In this document: positions 51,808 to 62,013 of the stretch, one piece after another
Numbering within the stretch: the stretch's first letter is position 1
Layout: each line of letters opens with the position of its first letter
Origin: an uncultured Coriobacteriaceae bacterium
GTDB lineage: Bacteria; Actinomycetota; Coriobacteriia; Coriobacteriales; Atopobiaceae
Assembly (NCBI GenBank): GCA_902790135.1
Contig: CADAQM010000012.1
Location: forward strand, 1 to 64,000
Direction of reading: 5' to 3'
Length of the DNA: 64,000 nt
Position numbers and translations under genes: made by a program
Notes under the pieces: model-generated
The model's input: only the letters and a program-made list of their open reading frames with translations
Told to the model about the DNA's origin: nothing
The model's database searches: none

Positions 51808-54234
51808 ATGCAGCAGAAGCTTTTTGAGGACAAGGCTGACTTTATCAAGCAGTATCGTCGCGCCTGTCGCGCCAAGTACGGCAAGTCGTTCGACAACTGT
51901 CGAAACCGCGAGCGCTACTTCGTGCTCGCCGAGCTCATCGCCGAGAAGGCGAATGACATCAAGGCGGAGACCGACACCTCCAAGATGAAGAAGGTGTACT
52001 ACTTCTCTCTCGAGTTCCTCATCGGACCGCTCCTGGACAACTACCTGCTCAACTTTGGCCTGCGCGACGAGGTCGCGGAGGCTGTTGAGGACATGGGCGC
52101 CGACCTCGACGAGATCCTGCGCCACGAGGGCGACCCCGGCCTCGGCAACGGTGGCCTCGGCCGTCTCGCCGCGTGCTTCCTCGATTCCATGGCTCACAAC
52201 GGCATCGCCGGCTACGGCAACGGCATGCGCTATCGCTACGGCCTCTTCCGTCAGGAGATCGAGGGTGGCCGCCAGGTCGAGAAGACCGACAACTGGCTCT
52301 CCCACGGCTATCCCTGGGAGACCAGGCGCTCCGATAGCGCCGTCGTGGTCGAGTTCGGTGGCCGCGTCGAGCGTCACGAGAGCAACGGCCGCTTCTGGTT
52401 CACCCAGGAGGGCAGCGAGAAGGTCCTGGCCGTCCCGTATGACGTGCCCGTCGTCGGTTACGGCGGAAAGACCATCAACCATCTGCGCCTGTGGTCGGCC
52501 GAGCCCTACCGCGAGGACTTCGACCTCGAGGCCTTCAACCGTGGCGACTACGCCGGCGCCATCAAGTTCCGCGCCGACGTCGAGGCCATCTCCACCATTC
52601 TGTATCCCGCCGATGCCGGCGAGCACGGCAAGCTGCTGCGTCTCAAGCAGGAGTACCTCTTCGTCTCCGCTGGCCTGCAGACGATCCTGCGCACCTACGA
52701 GCGCGATCACGGCAAGGACAACTGGGAGAACCTGGGCAAGCACGTCTGCATCCACACCAACGACACCCATCCCGCGCTCTGCGGCCCCGAGCTGATGCGC
52801 CTGCTGGTCGACGAGAAGGGCGTGGACTTCGACCTCGCCTTCAAGATCGCCTGCGAGACCATCTCCTACACCAACCACACGGTCATGCCCGAGGCTCTTG
52901 AGAAGTGGCCCATCCACACGCTGCGCACCCTGCTGCCGCGTACCTACATGTTCATCGAAGAGATCGACCGCCGCTATCGCGAGAGCTTCCCCCACGACAA
53001 GGAGAACTGGGCCGAGATCCTCTCCCAGAACGCGATCCTGTGGGACGGCGTGGCCCGCATGGCCAACCTGTCGGTCATCTTCGCCCATGCCGTCAACGGC
53101 GTGTCCGAGCTGCACACCGGCATCATCAAGGAGACCGTCCTCAAGGGCTTCTACGAAATCACGCCGGAGAAGTTCAACAACAAGACCAACGGCGTCTCGC
53201 ACCGCCGCTTCTTGGGCAACTCCAACCCGCCCTACGCGAGCCTGATCACCGAGGCCATCGGCGACGAGTGGCTTGATGACGCCACCGAGCTCGAGCGCCT
53301 CGTCAAGTACGAGAACGACCCGAGCTTCCTGGACGCCTTCGAGGAGGCCAAGAAGTGGGACAAGGAGCGTCTGGCCAAGTTCATCGCCGAGAAGAGCGGC
53401 GTGGTGCTCGACACCAACATGGTCTTTGACGTGCAGGTCAAGCGCTTCCACGCCTACAAGCGCCAGCTGCTCAACGTCTTCAAGATCCTGGACATCTACA
53501 ACAAGATCATCTCCGACTCCAGCTACAACCCCACGCCGACGGCCTTCATCATCTCCGGCAAGGCAGCCCAGAGCTACACCTTCGCCAAGGAGGTCATCCG
53601 CCTGGTCAACTCCGTCGCCGACGTCATCAACAACGACGCCCGCGCCAACGACAAGATCAAGGTGGCCTTCGTGCCCAACTTCGCCGTCTCCAACGCCGAG
53701 CTCATCTACCCGGCCGCCGAGATCTCCGAGCAGATCAGCTGGGCCGGCTCCGAGGCCTCCGGCACCTCCAACATGAAGCTCATGATGAACGGCGCCATCA
53801 CGCTGGGCACCTACGACGGCGCTAACGTGGAGATCAGCGAGCTGGTCGGCGACGAGCACATCAAGATCTTCGGCCTGCGCACCGAGGAGGTTGAGGCCCT
53901 GCGTGCGAGCGGCGCCTACTATGCGTGGGATGTCTACAACGCCGACCGCAGCCGCATCGGCCGCATCATCGACGAGCTGACCGACGGCACGCTCGCCCGT
54001 CTCTCCGGAAACTTCGACTACGTGCGTGACGAGCTCATGACCAACAACGACCACGATCTCGTTCTGAAGGACTTCTACTCCTACGTCGACGCGTGGTCCG
54101 AGCTCACCAACAGCTACCCGGATCGCCGTTCGTGGAACCGTTCGGCGGTTCACAATACTGCTCGGTCGGGTTATTTCTCCAGTGACCGAACCATCAGTGA
54201 ATATGCCGACGACGTTTGGCATATTGGAAGGTAG
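51808..54234 (+). CDS. glgP: Glycogen/maltodextrin phosphorylase
   Basis: 808 residues, full length. Substrate-site GLGNGGLGRLAACFLDS, HTNDTHPALCGPELMRL and VQVKRFHAYKRQLLN are present, and the PLP Lys is in GTSNMKLMMNGA (the motif EASGTSNMK). It releases glucose-1-phosphate from non-reducing ends. The ATG at 51808 follows AAAGGATT; the upstream TTG at 51754 lies in the hairpin. It is in the middle of a biosynthetic glycogen cluster, so the store is built and used by one transcriptional unit. Confidence 0.95.
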   Translation: MQQKLFEDKADFIKQYRRACRAKYGKSFDNCRNRERYFVLAELIAEKANDIKAETDTSKMKKVYYFSLEFLIGPLLDNYLLNFGLRDEVAEAVEDMGADLDEILRHEGDPGLGNGGLGRLAACFLDSMAHNGIAGYGNGMRYRYGLFRQEIEGGRQVEKTDNWLSHGYPWETRRSDSAVVVEFGGRVERHESNGRFWFTQEGSEKVLAVPYDVPVVGYGGKTINHLRLWSAEPYREDFDLEAFNRGDYAGAIKFRADVEAISTILYPADAGEHGKLLRLKQEYLFVSAGLQTILRTYERDHGKDNWENLGKHVCIHTNDTHPALCGPELMRLLVDEKGVDFDLAFKIACETISYTNHTVMPEALEKWPIHTLRTLLPRTYMFIEEIDRRYRESFPHDKENWAEILSQNAILWDGVARMANLSVIFAHAVNGVSELHTGIIKETVLKGFYEITPEKFNNKTNGVSHRRFLGNSNPPYASLITEAIGDEWLDDATELERLVKYENDPSFLDAFEEAKKWDKERLAKFIAEKSGVVLDTNMVFDVQVKRFHAYKRQLLNVFKILDIYNKIISDSSYNPTPTAFIISGKAAQSYTFAKEVIRLVNSVADVINNDARANDKIKVAFVPNFAVSNAELIYPAAEISEQISWAGSEASGTSNMKLMMNGAITLGTYDGANVEISELVGDEHIKIFGLRTEEVEALRASGAYYAWDVYNADRSRIGRIIDELTDGTLARLSGNFDYVRDELMTNNDHDLVLKDFYSYVDAWSELTNSYPDRRSWNRSAVHNTARSGYFSSDRTISEYADDVWHIGR

Positions 54235-54271
54235 TCTGTGGGCTAGTTAGTTGGAACGAAAGGGGAGTTCT

Positions 54272-55408
54272 ATGAGCAAGAAGGAATGCCTAGCAATGCT
54301 TCTTGCCGGCGGGCAGGGTAGCCGACTCTACGACCTGACCAAGGACGTAGCTAAGCCGGCCGTGTCGTTTGGTGCAAAGTATCGCATCATCGACTTCCCC
54401 CTGTCTAACTGCGCCAACTCGGGCATCAACAGTGTTGGTGTTCTGACGCAGTACCGGCCGTATCTGCTTCACTCGTACCTGGGGACAGGCACTGCCTGGA
54501 ACCTGGAGGATGGCATCGCCATCCTGCCGCCCTACGCTACCCAGACCGGTGGGTCTTGGTACGCGGGTACGGCAGACGCAGTCGCTCAGAACCTCGAGTA
54601 CATCGAGCTGAACGACCCTGAGTACGTCATCATCCTCTCTGGTGACGCACTGTGCCGCATGGATTACCATGACATGCTGGAGACGCACAAGAAGAACAAC
54701 GCCGACCTGACCATCGCCGTCATGCCGGTGCCCTGGGAGGATGCTTCCCGCTTCGGTCTGCTCGTTGCAGACGAGACCGGTCGTATCACCGAGTTCCAGG
54801 AGAAGCCGCCTGAGCCCAAGAGCAACCTTGCCTCCATGGGCATCTACATCTTCAACACCAAGCTGCTGTGCGACGAGCTGCGCCTTGACGCTGCCGACCC
54901 CGAGTCCGAGCACGACTTCGGCGGCAACATCATCCCGAAGCTCCTCAACGACGGCCGTCGCCTCTACACCTACAAGTTCGAGGGCTTCTGGCGTGACGTG
55001 GGTACCATCGCCTCCTACCATGAGACCTCCATGGAGCTGCTGGGCGAGAATCCCTCGTTCGACCTGTTCCAGAAGGACTTCCCGATCATGTCCAACACCC
55101 ACTCGTTCCCGCCGGCGTACTTCGGCCCGGACGCGACCGTGGACGACTGCATCGTGGGCAATGGCTCCAAGATCTACGGCGACGCCGTTCACTCGATCGT
55201 CTCGATCGACTCCGTCATCGGCAAGGGTGCCGTCGTCAAGGACTCCGTCCTGCTGCCCGGCGCTATCGTCAAGGACGGCGCTAAGGTCATCAACGCCATC
55301 GTCGGCGAGAACTCCGTCATCGAGGAGGGCGTCGTCTTCGGTAGCGAAGATGCTGGCAAGGATTACACCTTCTGCGGCAACAATGTCGTTATCGGAAAGG
55401 AGGAGTAG
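54272..55408 (+). CDS. glgC: Glucose-1-phosphate adenylyltransferase
   Basis: 378 residues. The nucleotide-binding start [35 protein letters not shown], then GTADAVAQN and [12 protein letters not shown] are diagnostic; WRDVGTI is the conserved sugar-phosphate site. The C-terminal part is a left-handed beta-helix ([17 protein letters not shown]). It makes ADP-glucose, the committed step of bacterial glycogen synthesis. ATG at 54272 follows AAAGGGGAG. GlgD begins two bases after its stop. Confidence 0.95.
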   Translation: MSKKECLAMLLAGGQGSRLYDLTKDVAKPAVSFGAKYRIIDFPLSNCANSGINSVGVLTQYRPYLLHSYLGTGTAWNLEDGIAILPPYATQTGGSWYAGTADAVAQNLEYIELNDPEYVIILSGDALCRMDYHDMLETHKKNNADLTIAVMPVPWEDASRFGLLVADETGRITEFQEKPPEPKSNLASMGIYIFNTKLLCDELRLDAADPESEHDFGGNIIPKLLNDGRRLYTYKFEGFWRDVGTIASYHETSMELLGENPSFDLFQKDFPIMSNTHSFPPAYFGPDATVDDCIVGNGSKIYGDAVHSIVSIDSVIGKGAVVKDSVLLPGAIVKDGAKVINAIVGENSVIEEGVVFGSEDAGKDYTFCGNNVVIGKEE

Positions 55409-55410
55409 AG

Positions 55411-56502
55411 ATGCCCAAGGCAATTGGTCTCATTACCGCTAACTACTCCACCAAGTTCCCGAGCCCTCTCACCGATAGCCGCCCGGCCGCCTCGCTGCCG
55501 TTCCTCGGCCGCTACCGCCTCGTCGACTTCGCGCTCTCGAACATGGTGAACTGCGGAATCCGCACCGTCGGCATGGTTATGCCGTACAACTACCGCTCGC
55601 TGATCGACCACGTCGGTTCTGGTCGCGAGTGGGAGCTCACCCGCAAGACGGGCGGCCTGTTCATCCTGCCGGGCTCTGCCTTTGGCACCTCCCGCACCGG
55701 CTCCCGCTTCCTGCTGCGTGACCTCATCCACAACAAGGTCTTCCTTGAGCGCGATAGCGCCGACCTGGTCGTGCTGTCCACCGCCAACTGGGTCTACAGC
55801 ATGGACTACAACAAGCTGTTCGAGGCTCACCTGGCTTCCGGCGCCGACATCACGGTGCTGACCCAGGCCGCCAAGGACAAGGACGTCGACGTCGCCGGCT
55901 TCGAGGTCGTCGACGGCCGCGTCAAGGGCATCAAGCACGGCGTCGTCTTCGGCGACACCGCCTTCCTGGACTGCTTCGTCATGGGTCGCGAGAAGCTCCT
56001 CGAGATCCTCGACTGGTTCGCCGCCACCGACTATCTGGACCTCTTCGAGGCCCTGGCCGGCGAGTACGAGCGCGTCAACGTCCAGACCTTCGACTATGAG
56101 GGCTATGCCGCCCCGGTGTTCAACAAGGACACCTACTTCAAGGCCAACATGGACATGCTCGACACCAAGATCACCCACGAGCTGTTCTCCGAGCGTCCGG
56201 TTCGCACCAAGAATCACGACAACCAGCCTGGCAAGTATCAGCCCGGCTGCAAGGTCGCCAACTCCCGCGTGTCGGGCAGCAGCGTGATCTACGGTACCGT
56301 GACCAACTCCGTGCTCGGCCGTGGCGTCACCGTCGAGAAGGGCGCTGTCGTCAACAACGCCATCATCATGCAGGGCTGCACCATCAAGAGCGGCGCTGTC
56401 ATCGAGAACGCCATCATCGACCGCAACAACCTCGTGCCCGAGGGCACCGAGCTGCGCGGCGCGCCCAACGCCATTCTCGTGAAGGAGAAGGGCCAGGCGT
56501 AA
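55411..56502 (+). CDS. glgD: ADP-glucose pyrophosphorylase regulatory subunit GlgD
   Basis: 363 residues. It is a GlgC paralogue with the N-terminal catalytic motif degraded (GLITANYSTKFPSPLTDSRP in place of the GG-X-G-X-R-L loop), while RYRLVDFALSNMVNC and the C-terminal beta-helix are kept. GlgD is found in Firmicutes-like glycogen operons and stimulates GlgC in heteromers. Its ribosome site AAAGGAGG overlaps the end of glgC, so the two are probably made in fixed ratio. A terminator follows. Confidence 0.93.
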   Translation: MPKAIGLITANYSTKFPSPLTDSRPAASLPFLGRYRLVDFALSNMVNCGIRTVGMVMPYNYRSLIDHVGSGREWELTRKTGGLFILPGSAFGTSRTGSRFLLRDLIHNKVFLERDSADLVVLSTANWVYSMDYNKLFEAHLASGADITVLTQAAKDKDVDVAGFEVVDGRVKGIKHGVVFGDTAFLDCFVMGREKLLEILDWFAATDYLDLFEALAGEYERVNVQTFDYEGYAAPVFNKDTYFKANMDMLDTKITHELFSERPVRTKNHDNQPGKYQPGCKVANSRVSGSSVIYGTVTNSVLGRGVTVEKGAVVNNAIIMQGCTIKSGAVIENAIIDRNNLVPEGTELRGAPNAILVKEKGQA

Positions 56503-56511
56503 GCTTGTCAG

Positions 56512-56553
56512 GAGCGCCGACGTGGGCACATGCCGCGTCGGCGCTCTTCTTTT
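56512..56553 (+). terminator. Terminator after glgD
   Basis: GAGCGCCGACG (56512-56522) pairs with CGTCGGCGCTC (56536-56546) and is followed by TTCTTTTT. Confidence 0.9.
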
Positions 56554-56638
56554 TCATGTGGGCCATACGCGGGCGCAAGCGCACGGGGCCCCGGGTACGT
56601 CCCATATGTACGCTCTTTTACTACCAAGGAGTGAGACC

Positions 56639-58138
56639 ATGGCCGAACTTACCAAGACCAGAAGAAAGATCAAGATCCTCTTTGCCGCCTCTGAGGCCGT
56701 GCCCTTTGTCAAGACTGGCGGTCTTGCCGACGTTGCCGGCTCCCTGCCCAAGGCCCTCAAGGCCGCAGGCGCCAAGGTGGCCGTTATTCTTCCCAAGTAC
56801 GGCACCATCTCCGAGGAGTTCACCTCCAAGATGCAGCACATCGCTGAGTTCTACGTGCCCCTGGCATGGCGCAGCGTGTATTGCGGCATCGACAAGCTCA
56901 CCTACGACGGCGTGGACTTCTACTTCGTCGACAACGAGGCTTACTTCAAGCGCGACAGCCTCTATGGCTACTTCGACGACGGCGAGCGCTATGCGTTCTT
57001 CTCCAAGGCCATCTGCGAGGCCATCCAGTGGCTGCCCGAGCTGCAGTGCGACATCCTCCACTGCAACGACTGGCAGACCGCCATGGCCACCGTGTTCCTG
57101 CGCGAGTTCTACCAGGAGATCGAGGCCTGCCGCAACGTGAAGACGGTCTTCACGGTCCACAACGTCAAGTTCCAGGGTCAGTACTCCGACAAGGTCCTCG
57201 AGGACATCCTCGGCCTCGCCGACAACCCCACCGCCGCTGGCCAGCTGTACTGCGACCGCGACTCCATCAACTACATGAAGGGCGCGCTCTGCTACAGCGA
57301 CATCATCACCACGGTCAGCCCCAGCTATGCCAACGAGCTGCAGATGCCGTTCTACGGCGAGGGCATGGACGACATCTTCCGTCGTCGCTCCAACGTGCTG
57401 CGCGGCATCCTCAACGGCATCGACATGGACGCCTGGAACCCCGCCACCGATCCGATGGTGGGCATCAACTACGACATCAACAGCCTCGACAAGAAGGCTG
57501 AGAACAAGCGCGCCCTCCAGGAGGAGCTCGGCCTGGCTCAGGACCCGACTCGTCCGCTGGTCGTCATGATCGGCCGCCTCACCAACCAGAAGGGCCTTGG
57601 CCTGGTGCGGTACGCCATGAACCAGCTCATGGAGCGCGGCGTGCAGATTGCCATCCTGGGCACCGGCGACCGCGACCAGGAAGAGGCGTTCCAGTACTTC
57701 GACTACACCTACGGTGACCAGATGCGCGCCATCATTGCGTTTGACAACGCGCTGAGCCATCGCATGTATGGTGGCGGTGACCTGCTGCTCATGCCGTCCG
57801 AGTTCGAGCCGTGCGGCCTGTCCCAGATGATCGCCATGCGCTACGGCACGCTGCCCGTGGTGCGCGAGACCGGCGGCCTGCAGGACTCCGTCCAGCCGTA
57901 CAACAAGTACACCGGCGAGGGCACGGGCTTCAGCTTTGCCAACATGAACGCCGACGAGATGGCAGCCACGCTGCTCGACGCGTGCGAGATCTTCTGGACC
58001 GACCCCGACGCCTGGAGGCAGCTGCAGAAGCAGGCCATGGAGGCCGACTTCGGCTGGGACGTCCGCGCCGAGGAGTACATGGACATCTATCACGACCTGC
58101 ATCCCGAGATTGTCCGCTGGCAGAAGAAGAAGGCGTAA
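56639..58138 (+). CDS. glgA: Glycogen synthase (ADP-glucose)
   Basis: 499 residues. The N-terminal ADP-glucose loop KTGGLADVAGSLPKAL and HCNDWQTAMA belong to the GT5 family; the C-terminal half has RLTNQKGLGLVRYAM and SEFEPCGLSQMIAMRYGTLP with the catalytic acid. It extends alpha-1,4-glucan from ADP-glucose. ATG at 56639 follows AAGGAGTGAG. A terminator separates it from glgD, and its own terminator follows, so it may be transcribed separately or by read-through. Confidence 0.95.
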   Translation: MAELTKTRRKIKILFAASEAVPFVKTGGLADVAGSLPKALKAAGAKVAVILPKYGTISEEFTSKMQHIAEFYVPLAWRSVYCGIDKLTYDGVDFYFVDNEAYFKRDSLYGYFDDGERYAFFSKAICEAIQWLPELQCDILHCNDWQTAMATVFLREFYQEIEACRNVKTVFTVHNVKFQGQYSDKVLEDILGLADNPTAAGQLYCDRDSINYMKGALCYSDIITTVSPSYANELQMPFYGEGMDDIFRRRSNVLRGILNGIDMDAWNPATDPMVGINYDINSLDKKAENKRALQEELGLAQDPTRPLVVMIGRLTNQKGLGLVRYAMNQLMERGVQIAILGTGDRDQEEAFQYFDYTYGDQMRAIIAFDNALSHRMYGGGDLLLMPSEFEPCGLSQMIAMRYGTLPVVRETGGLQDSVQPYNKYTGEGTGFSFANMNADEMAATLLDACEIFWTDPDAWRQLQKQAMEADFGWDVRAEEYMDIYHDLHPEIVRWQKKKA

Positions 58139-58171
58139 CGGCCCGTCTGCACGGAAGATACGAGTTGCCTG

Positions 58172-58202
58172 CGAGGCCCCGCTTAGGCGGGGCCTCGTTT
58201 TT
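58172..58202 (+). terminator. Terminator after glgA
   Basis: CGAGGCCCCGC (58172-58182) pairs with GCGGGGCCTCG (58187-58197) over TTAG, followed by TTTTT. Confidence 0.95.
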
Positions 58203-58356
58203 GCGCAGGGGAGCGCCAGAAAACACAGAGCGGGTGACGCAAACCGGCGATGAGGCCGGACCCTTACGCGCCGATTGGCCTTAAGGCGTGCCGTACGGCG
58301 GCATCTGGGCTATCATGAGAAGACTTTGCGTCGCATTTGGGGGAAAGGCTGCAGCA

Positions 58357-61300
58357 ATGAGAGCAAAGCATGTCACGTTTGACCGTGCCTACCGTACGCC
58401 CTTCGGCGCCTTGCCGCTGGGTGAGTCGGCCACGCTTTCCATTGACGTCTGGGATGAGCCCGAGGCCTCGGCGGAGCTTCATCTGTGGGTTGAGGACGAG
58501 GCAGAGGAGAACGGCGGACACGAGAAGCTCGTTCCCATGGAGCGTTCGTCCGAGCCGGCACCGGATGGCGGCGTTCGCTTTACGGTCTCGTACACGCCCA
58601 AGAGGGCTGACGTCCTGTGGTACTCGTTCAACGTCACGGCGGCCAACGGGGACATCTGGCGCTACGGCGCCCGCGAGGGCAGCCAGATCGGCGAGGGCGC
58701 CTTTGCCTACGGCGTGCCACCTTCGTTCCAGATCACGGTCTACGACCGGAAGCGTGAGGTGCTGCCCACCTGGTACAAGGACGCCATCGTCTACCAGATC
58801 TTCCCGGACCGCTTTGCCCGCGACGACGACTGGCGCGAGCGCGCCGAGAAGGCCCTTGCAGTGCCGCACGAGGGCATTCCGCGCAGGATCGTCGACGACT
58901 GGAACACCTACCCCAACTACGACCGCCGTCCCAACGGCGACATCGGCAGCTGGGACATGTACGGCGGCTCGCTCGAGGGCATCCGCGGCAAGCTCGACTA
59001 CCTCGAGAGCATGGGCATCACTGCGCTCTACCTCAACCCGATCTTCATGGCGCAGTCCAACCACCGTTATGACACCGCGGATTACCTGCAGATCGACCCG
59101 ATGCTTGGCACCAAGGAGGACTTCGAGCGCCTCTGTGCAGACGCCGCTAAGCACGGTATCTCGATCATCCTCGACGGCGTGTTCAACCACACCGGCCGTG
59201 ACTCCCGCTACTTCAACTACTTTGGCAACTTCCCCGAGAAGGGCGCCTACCAAGGCGAGGACTCGCCCTACCGCAGCTGGTACACCTTCAACGAGGACGG
59301 CACCTACGCCGGCTGGTGGGGCAACCCCGACCTGCCCGAGGTCAACGAGAACGATGCCGCCTATCGCGAGTTCATCTGTGGCGAGAACGGCGTCGTGCGC
59401 TCGTGGCTGCGAGCCGGCGCCCGCGGCTGGCGCCTCGACGTGGCCGACGAGCTGCCCGACGACTTCATCTGCGACATCAAGGCAGCAGCGCTTGCCGAGA
59501 AGCCCGACGCGCTGCTCATCGGCGAGGTCTGGGAGGACGCCACCAACAAGCATGCCTATGGCAAGCTGCGCAAGTACTTCCAGGGCGACGAGCTCGACGG
59601 CACTATGAACTACCCGCTGCGCCATGCCATCCTCGACTTCCTCACGCTGCGCACCACGGCCGGCGAGTGCGTCGACCTCATGGAGCAGCTCTGCGAGAAC
59701 TACCCCGCCGAGCCCTACCTCTCCTGCCTCAACCTGCTTGGCAGCCACGACCGCATCCGCCTGCTCACTATCCTGGGCGACTCGCCGCACCGCTCCAGCC
59801 TCTCCGAGGACGAGCGCTACAGCTACCGCCTCCCCGAGGACAAGAAGAGCCTGGCCGTCAGCCGCCTGTGGGTAGCCACGCTGCTGCAGATGACGCTCCC
59901 CGGCGTGCCGTGCGTGTACTACGGCGACGAGGCGGGCCTCGAGGGCTATGCCGACCCGTACTGCCGTGCGCCGTACCCCTGGGACGATGTTGACGTCAAC
60001 TGCCGCACCATCTATCGCAACGCGATCGCCATCCGCAAGGCGGCAAGCCCGCTGGCCAACGGCAGCTTCAAGCCGTTTGCCGTGGGCGACGACGTGCTGG
60101 GCTTCTGGCGCATTGGCGGCAACGCCGATGACGACACCGTCTGCTGCATCCTGGCCAACCGCAGCCTCTCCAACTCGCACGTCGTGAGCGTGCCGGTGTG
60201 CGGCGAGGTGGCCGACGACATCGTGAGCGGTCGCGAGGTCAAGATTGTCGATGCCCAGCGCGGCACCGCAAACAGCGCCGCCGTGCCCACCCGCTGCGAC
60301 AACGACCCCGACCACGACGCCGAGGTCTTCCTCTGGCCGCTGGGCACCGCCGTCATCTACTTCCACGACAAGAAGCGCCTGCAGGCCCCCATGGACCACG
60401 CGATGGGCGTGGTCGCGCATATCACGAGCGTGCCCAACGAGGTGGACGACCTCACCACGCCCGTCGAGGGCGACAAGGTCAACCGCCCGGGCACCCTGGG
60501 CGAGCCGGCAAAGCGCTTTGTGGACTACCTGGCCGCGGCTGGCCAGCGCTACTGGCAGGTGCTGCCGGTCAACCCCACCGACGAGTTCGGCTCACCCTAC
60601 GCCGGGCTTTCGGCCTTCGCGGGCAACCCCATGCTGGTGGAGGGCCTTGCCGGTTCCGAGGGCATCGACGGCGAGGGCCTCGCAGAGCTGGCGGCTCGTC
60701 CTGATACCTCCGAATACCTCGCCTTTGTCGAGAAGAACCGCTCCTGGCTCATCCCCTATGCCACCTTCCGCGCCATCAAGGCCCAGCGAGAGGAGCAGGC
60801 GTGGCAGACCTGGCCCGAGGAGCTGCGCGAGTACAGCCCCGAGCTCTCCGAGCTGCCCGAGCTAGCCGAGCGCATCCACCTCGAGTGCCAGATTCAGTGG
60901 GAGTTCCAGCGCCAGTGGGACGAGCTGCACGAGTATGCGGCGTCCAAGGGCGTCAAGCTCATCGGCGACCTGCCCATGTACGTGAGTGCCGACTCCTCCG
61001 ACGTGTGGAGCGAGCGCGAGCTGTTCTGCCTGGACGAGACCGGCAAGCCAAACAAGCTGGCCGGCGCGCCGCCCGATCCCTTCGCGGCAGAGGGCCAGCT
61101 GTGGGGCAATCCCACCTACGACTGGTCGCACATGCGTGCCACCGGCTACGACTGGTGGATGCGCCGCCTGGGCCGCATGTTCGAGCTCTACGACTTCGTG
61201 CGCCTCGACCACTTCCTGGGCTTCTCTAGCTACTACGTCATCCCGCAGGGCAAGGGCGCCGTCGACGGCGCCTGGCACTTTGGCCCTGGCATCGAGATGT

Positions 61301-61791
61301 TCCGTACCGCATACAACAAGTTCGGTCCGTTGCCGGTCATCGCCGAGGACCTGGGCATTATCACCCCGGCCGTGCGCGCGCTGGTGGCCAGCACGGGCTT
61401 CCCCGGCATGGACGTGGTGCAGTTCTATGACGGTGACGTGCGCGAGGGCTACAAGCCGGCGCCTGGCAAGATGGCCTACAGCGGCACGCATGACACCCAG
61501 ACCCTGCTCGGCTGGTGCGAGCAGCACTTCTTTGGCGGCGATCCGGCAAACGCAATGGGCGACGAGCGCGCTGTGCGTCTGGCCGATGACCTCATGCGCA
61601 AGACGCTGGGGAGCGAGGCGACGGTGGCCATGGTGCCGCTCCAGGATGTGCTCGGACTCGACGACGCCTCGCGCATGAACGTGCCGGGCGTGAGCGAAGG
61701 CAACTGGAGCTGGCAGGCCACGAGCGAGCAGCTCGAGGCCTCGCAGGAGCGCCTGCGCAGGCTCGCGGAGGAGTCTCACAGGTTGGTGTAG
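58357..61791 (+). CDS. Fused GH13 alpha-glucosidase/amylase and GH77 4-alpha-glucanotransferase
   Basis: 1144 residues. An N-terminal beta domain (1 to about 130) leads into a GH13 barrel with AIVYQIFPDRFAR, IILDGVFNHTG, the nucleophile Asp in GWRLDVADEL, the acid Glu in LIGEVWEDA and LLGSHDRIRLL. From about 690 a complete GH77 (MalQ-type) domain follows: WQVLPVNPTDEFGSPY, GDLPMYVSADSSD, the nucleophile in VRLDHFLGFSSYYVIP, VIAEDLGIITP and SGTHDTQTLLGW. Joined, it can trim malto-oligosaccharides and reuse the short ones, working with GlgP. ATG at 58357 is chosen (after GGGGGAAAGG); the frame is open to a GTG at 58288. Confidence 0.93.
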   Translation: MRAKHVTFDRAYRTPFGALPLGESATLSIDVWDEPEASAELHLWVEDEAEENGGHEKLVPMERSSEPAPDGGVRFTVSYTPKRADVLWYSFNVTAANGDIWRYGAREGSQIGEGAFAYGVPPSFQITVYDRKREVLPTWYKDAIVYQIFPDRFARDDDWRERAEKALAVPHEGIPRRIVDDWNTYPNYDRRPNGDIGSWDMYGGSLEGIRGKLDYLESMGITALYLNPIFMAQSNHRYDTADYLQIDPMLGTKEDFERLCADAAKHGISIILDGVFNHTGRDSRYFNYFGNFPEKGAYQGEDSPYRSWYTFNEDGTYAGWWGNPDLPEVNENDAAYREFICGENGVVRSWLRAGARGWRLDVADELPDDFICDIKAAALAEKPDALLIGEVWEDATNKHAYGKLRKYFQGDELDGTMNYPLRHAILDFLTLRTTAGECVDLMEQLCENYPAEPYLSCLNLLGSHDRIRLLTILGDSPHRSSLSEDERYSYRLPEDKKSLAVSRLWVATLLQMTLPGVPCVYYGDEAGLEGYADPYCRAPYPWDDVDVNCRTIYRNAIAIRKAASPLANGSFKPFAVGDDVLGFWRIGGNADDDTVCCILANRSLSNSHVVSVPVCGEVADDIVSGREVKIVDAQRGTANSAAVPTRCDNDPDHDAEVFLWPLGTAVIYFHDKKRLQAPMDHAMGVVAHITSVPNEVDDLTTPVEGDKVNRPGTLGEPAKRFVDYLAAAGQRYWQVLPVNPTDEFGSPYAGLSAFAGNPMLVEGLAGSEGIDGEGLAELAARPDTSEYLAFVEKNRSWLIPYATFRAIKAQREEQAWQTWPEELREYSPELSELPELAERIHLECQIQWEFQRQWDELHEYAASKGVKLIGDLPMYVSADSSDVWSERELFCLDETGKPNKLAGAPPDPFAAEGQLWGNPTYDWSHMRATGYDWWMRRLGRMFELYDFVRLDHFLGFSSYYVIPQGKGAVDGAWHFGPGIEMFRTAYNKFGPLPVIAEDLGIITPAVRALVASTGFPGMDVVQFYDGDVREGYKPAPGKMAYSGTHDTQTLLGWCEQHFFGGDPANAMGDERAVRLADDLMRKTLGSEATVAMVPLQDVLGLDDASRMNVPGVSEGNWSWQATSEQLEASQERLRRLAEESHRLV

Positions 61792-61817
61792 GCTCTGGTG
61801 GCAAGCATGCTTGAAAG

Positions 61818-61852
61818 GGCGGCCCGATGCGCAGACGATGCATCGGGCTGCC
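61818..61852 (+). terminator. Terminator-like hairpin after the GH13-GH77 gene
   Basis: GGCGGCCCGATGC (61818-61830) pairs with GCATCGGGCTGCC (61840-61852) with one G-T wobble over a nine-base loop; T-poor tail. The remaining 160 bases up to the next gene show no clear element. Confidence 0.65.
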
Positions 61853-62013
61853 TCGTGCGTTCGACAGGCCCGCAGCCGCTCATCCCCGCGATTTGCCTTC
61901 GGTAGGTGCTTGTTTGGCGATGCTTCAAACGCCTTTCTTCTCAGCGCCCTGCATGAAGTACCATGAAGCACGTATGACGATGGCGCCGTCAGACGCCTAT
62001 AAGGAGCGGATAG

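Noticed and set aside
54478-54505. GGGGACAGGCACTGCC resembling the REP-like element
   Set aside because: It lies within glgC and encodes the conserved LGTGTAWNL segment, so the similarity is coincidental.
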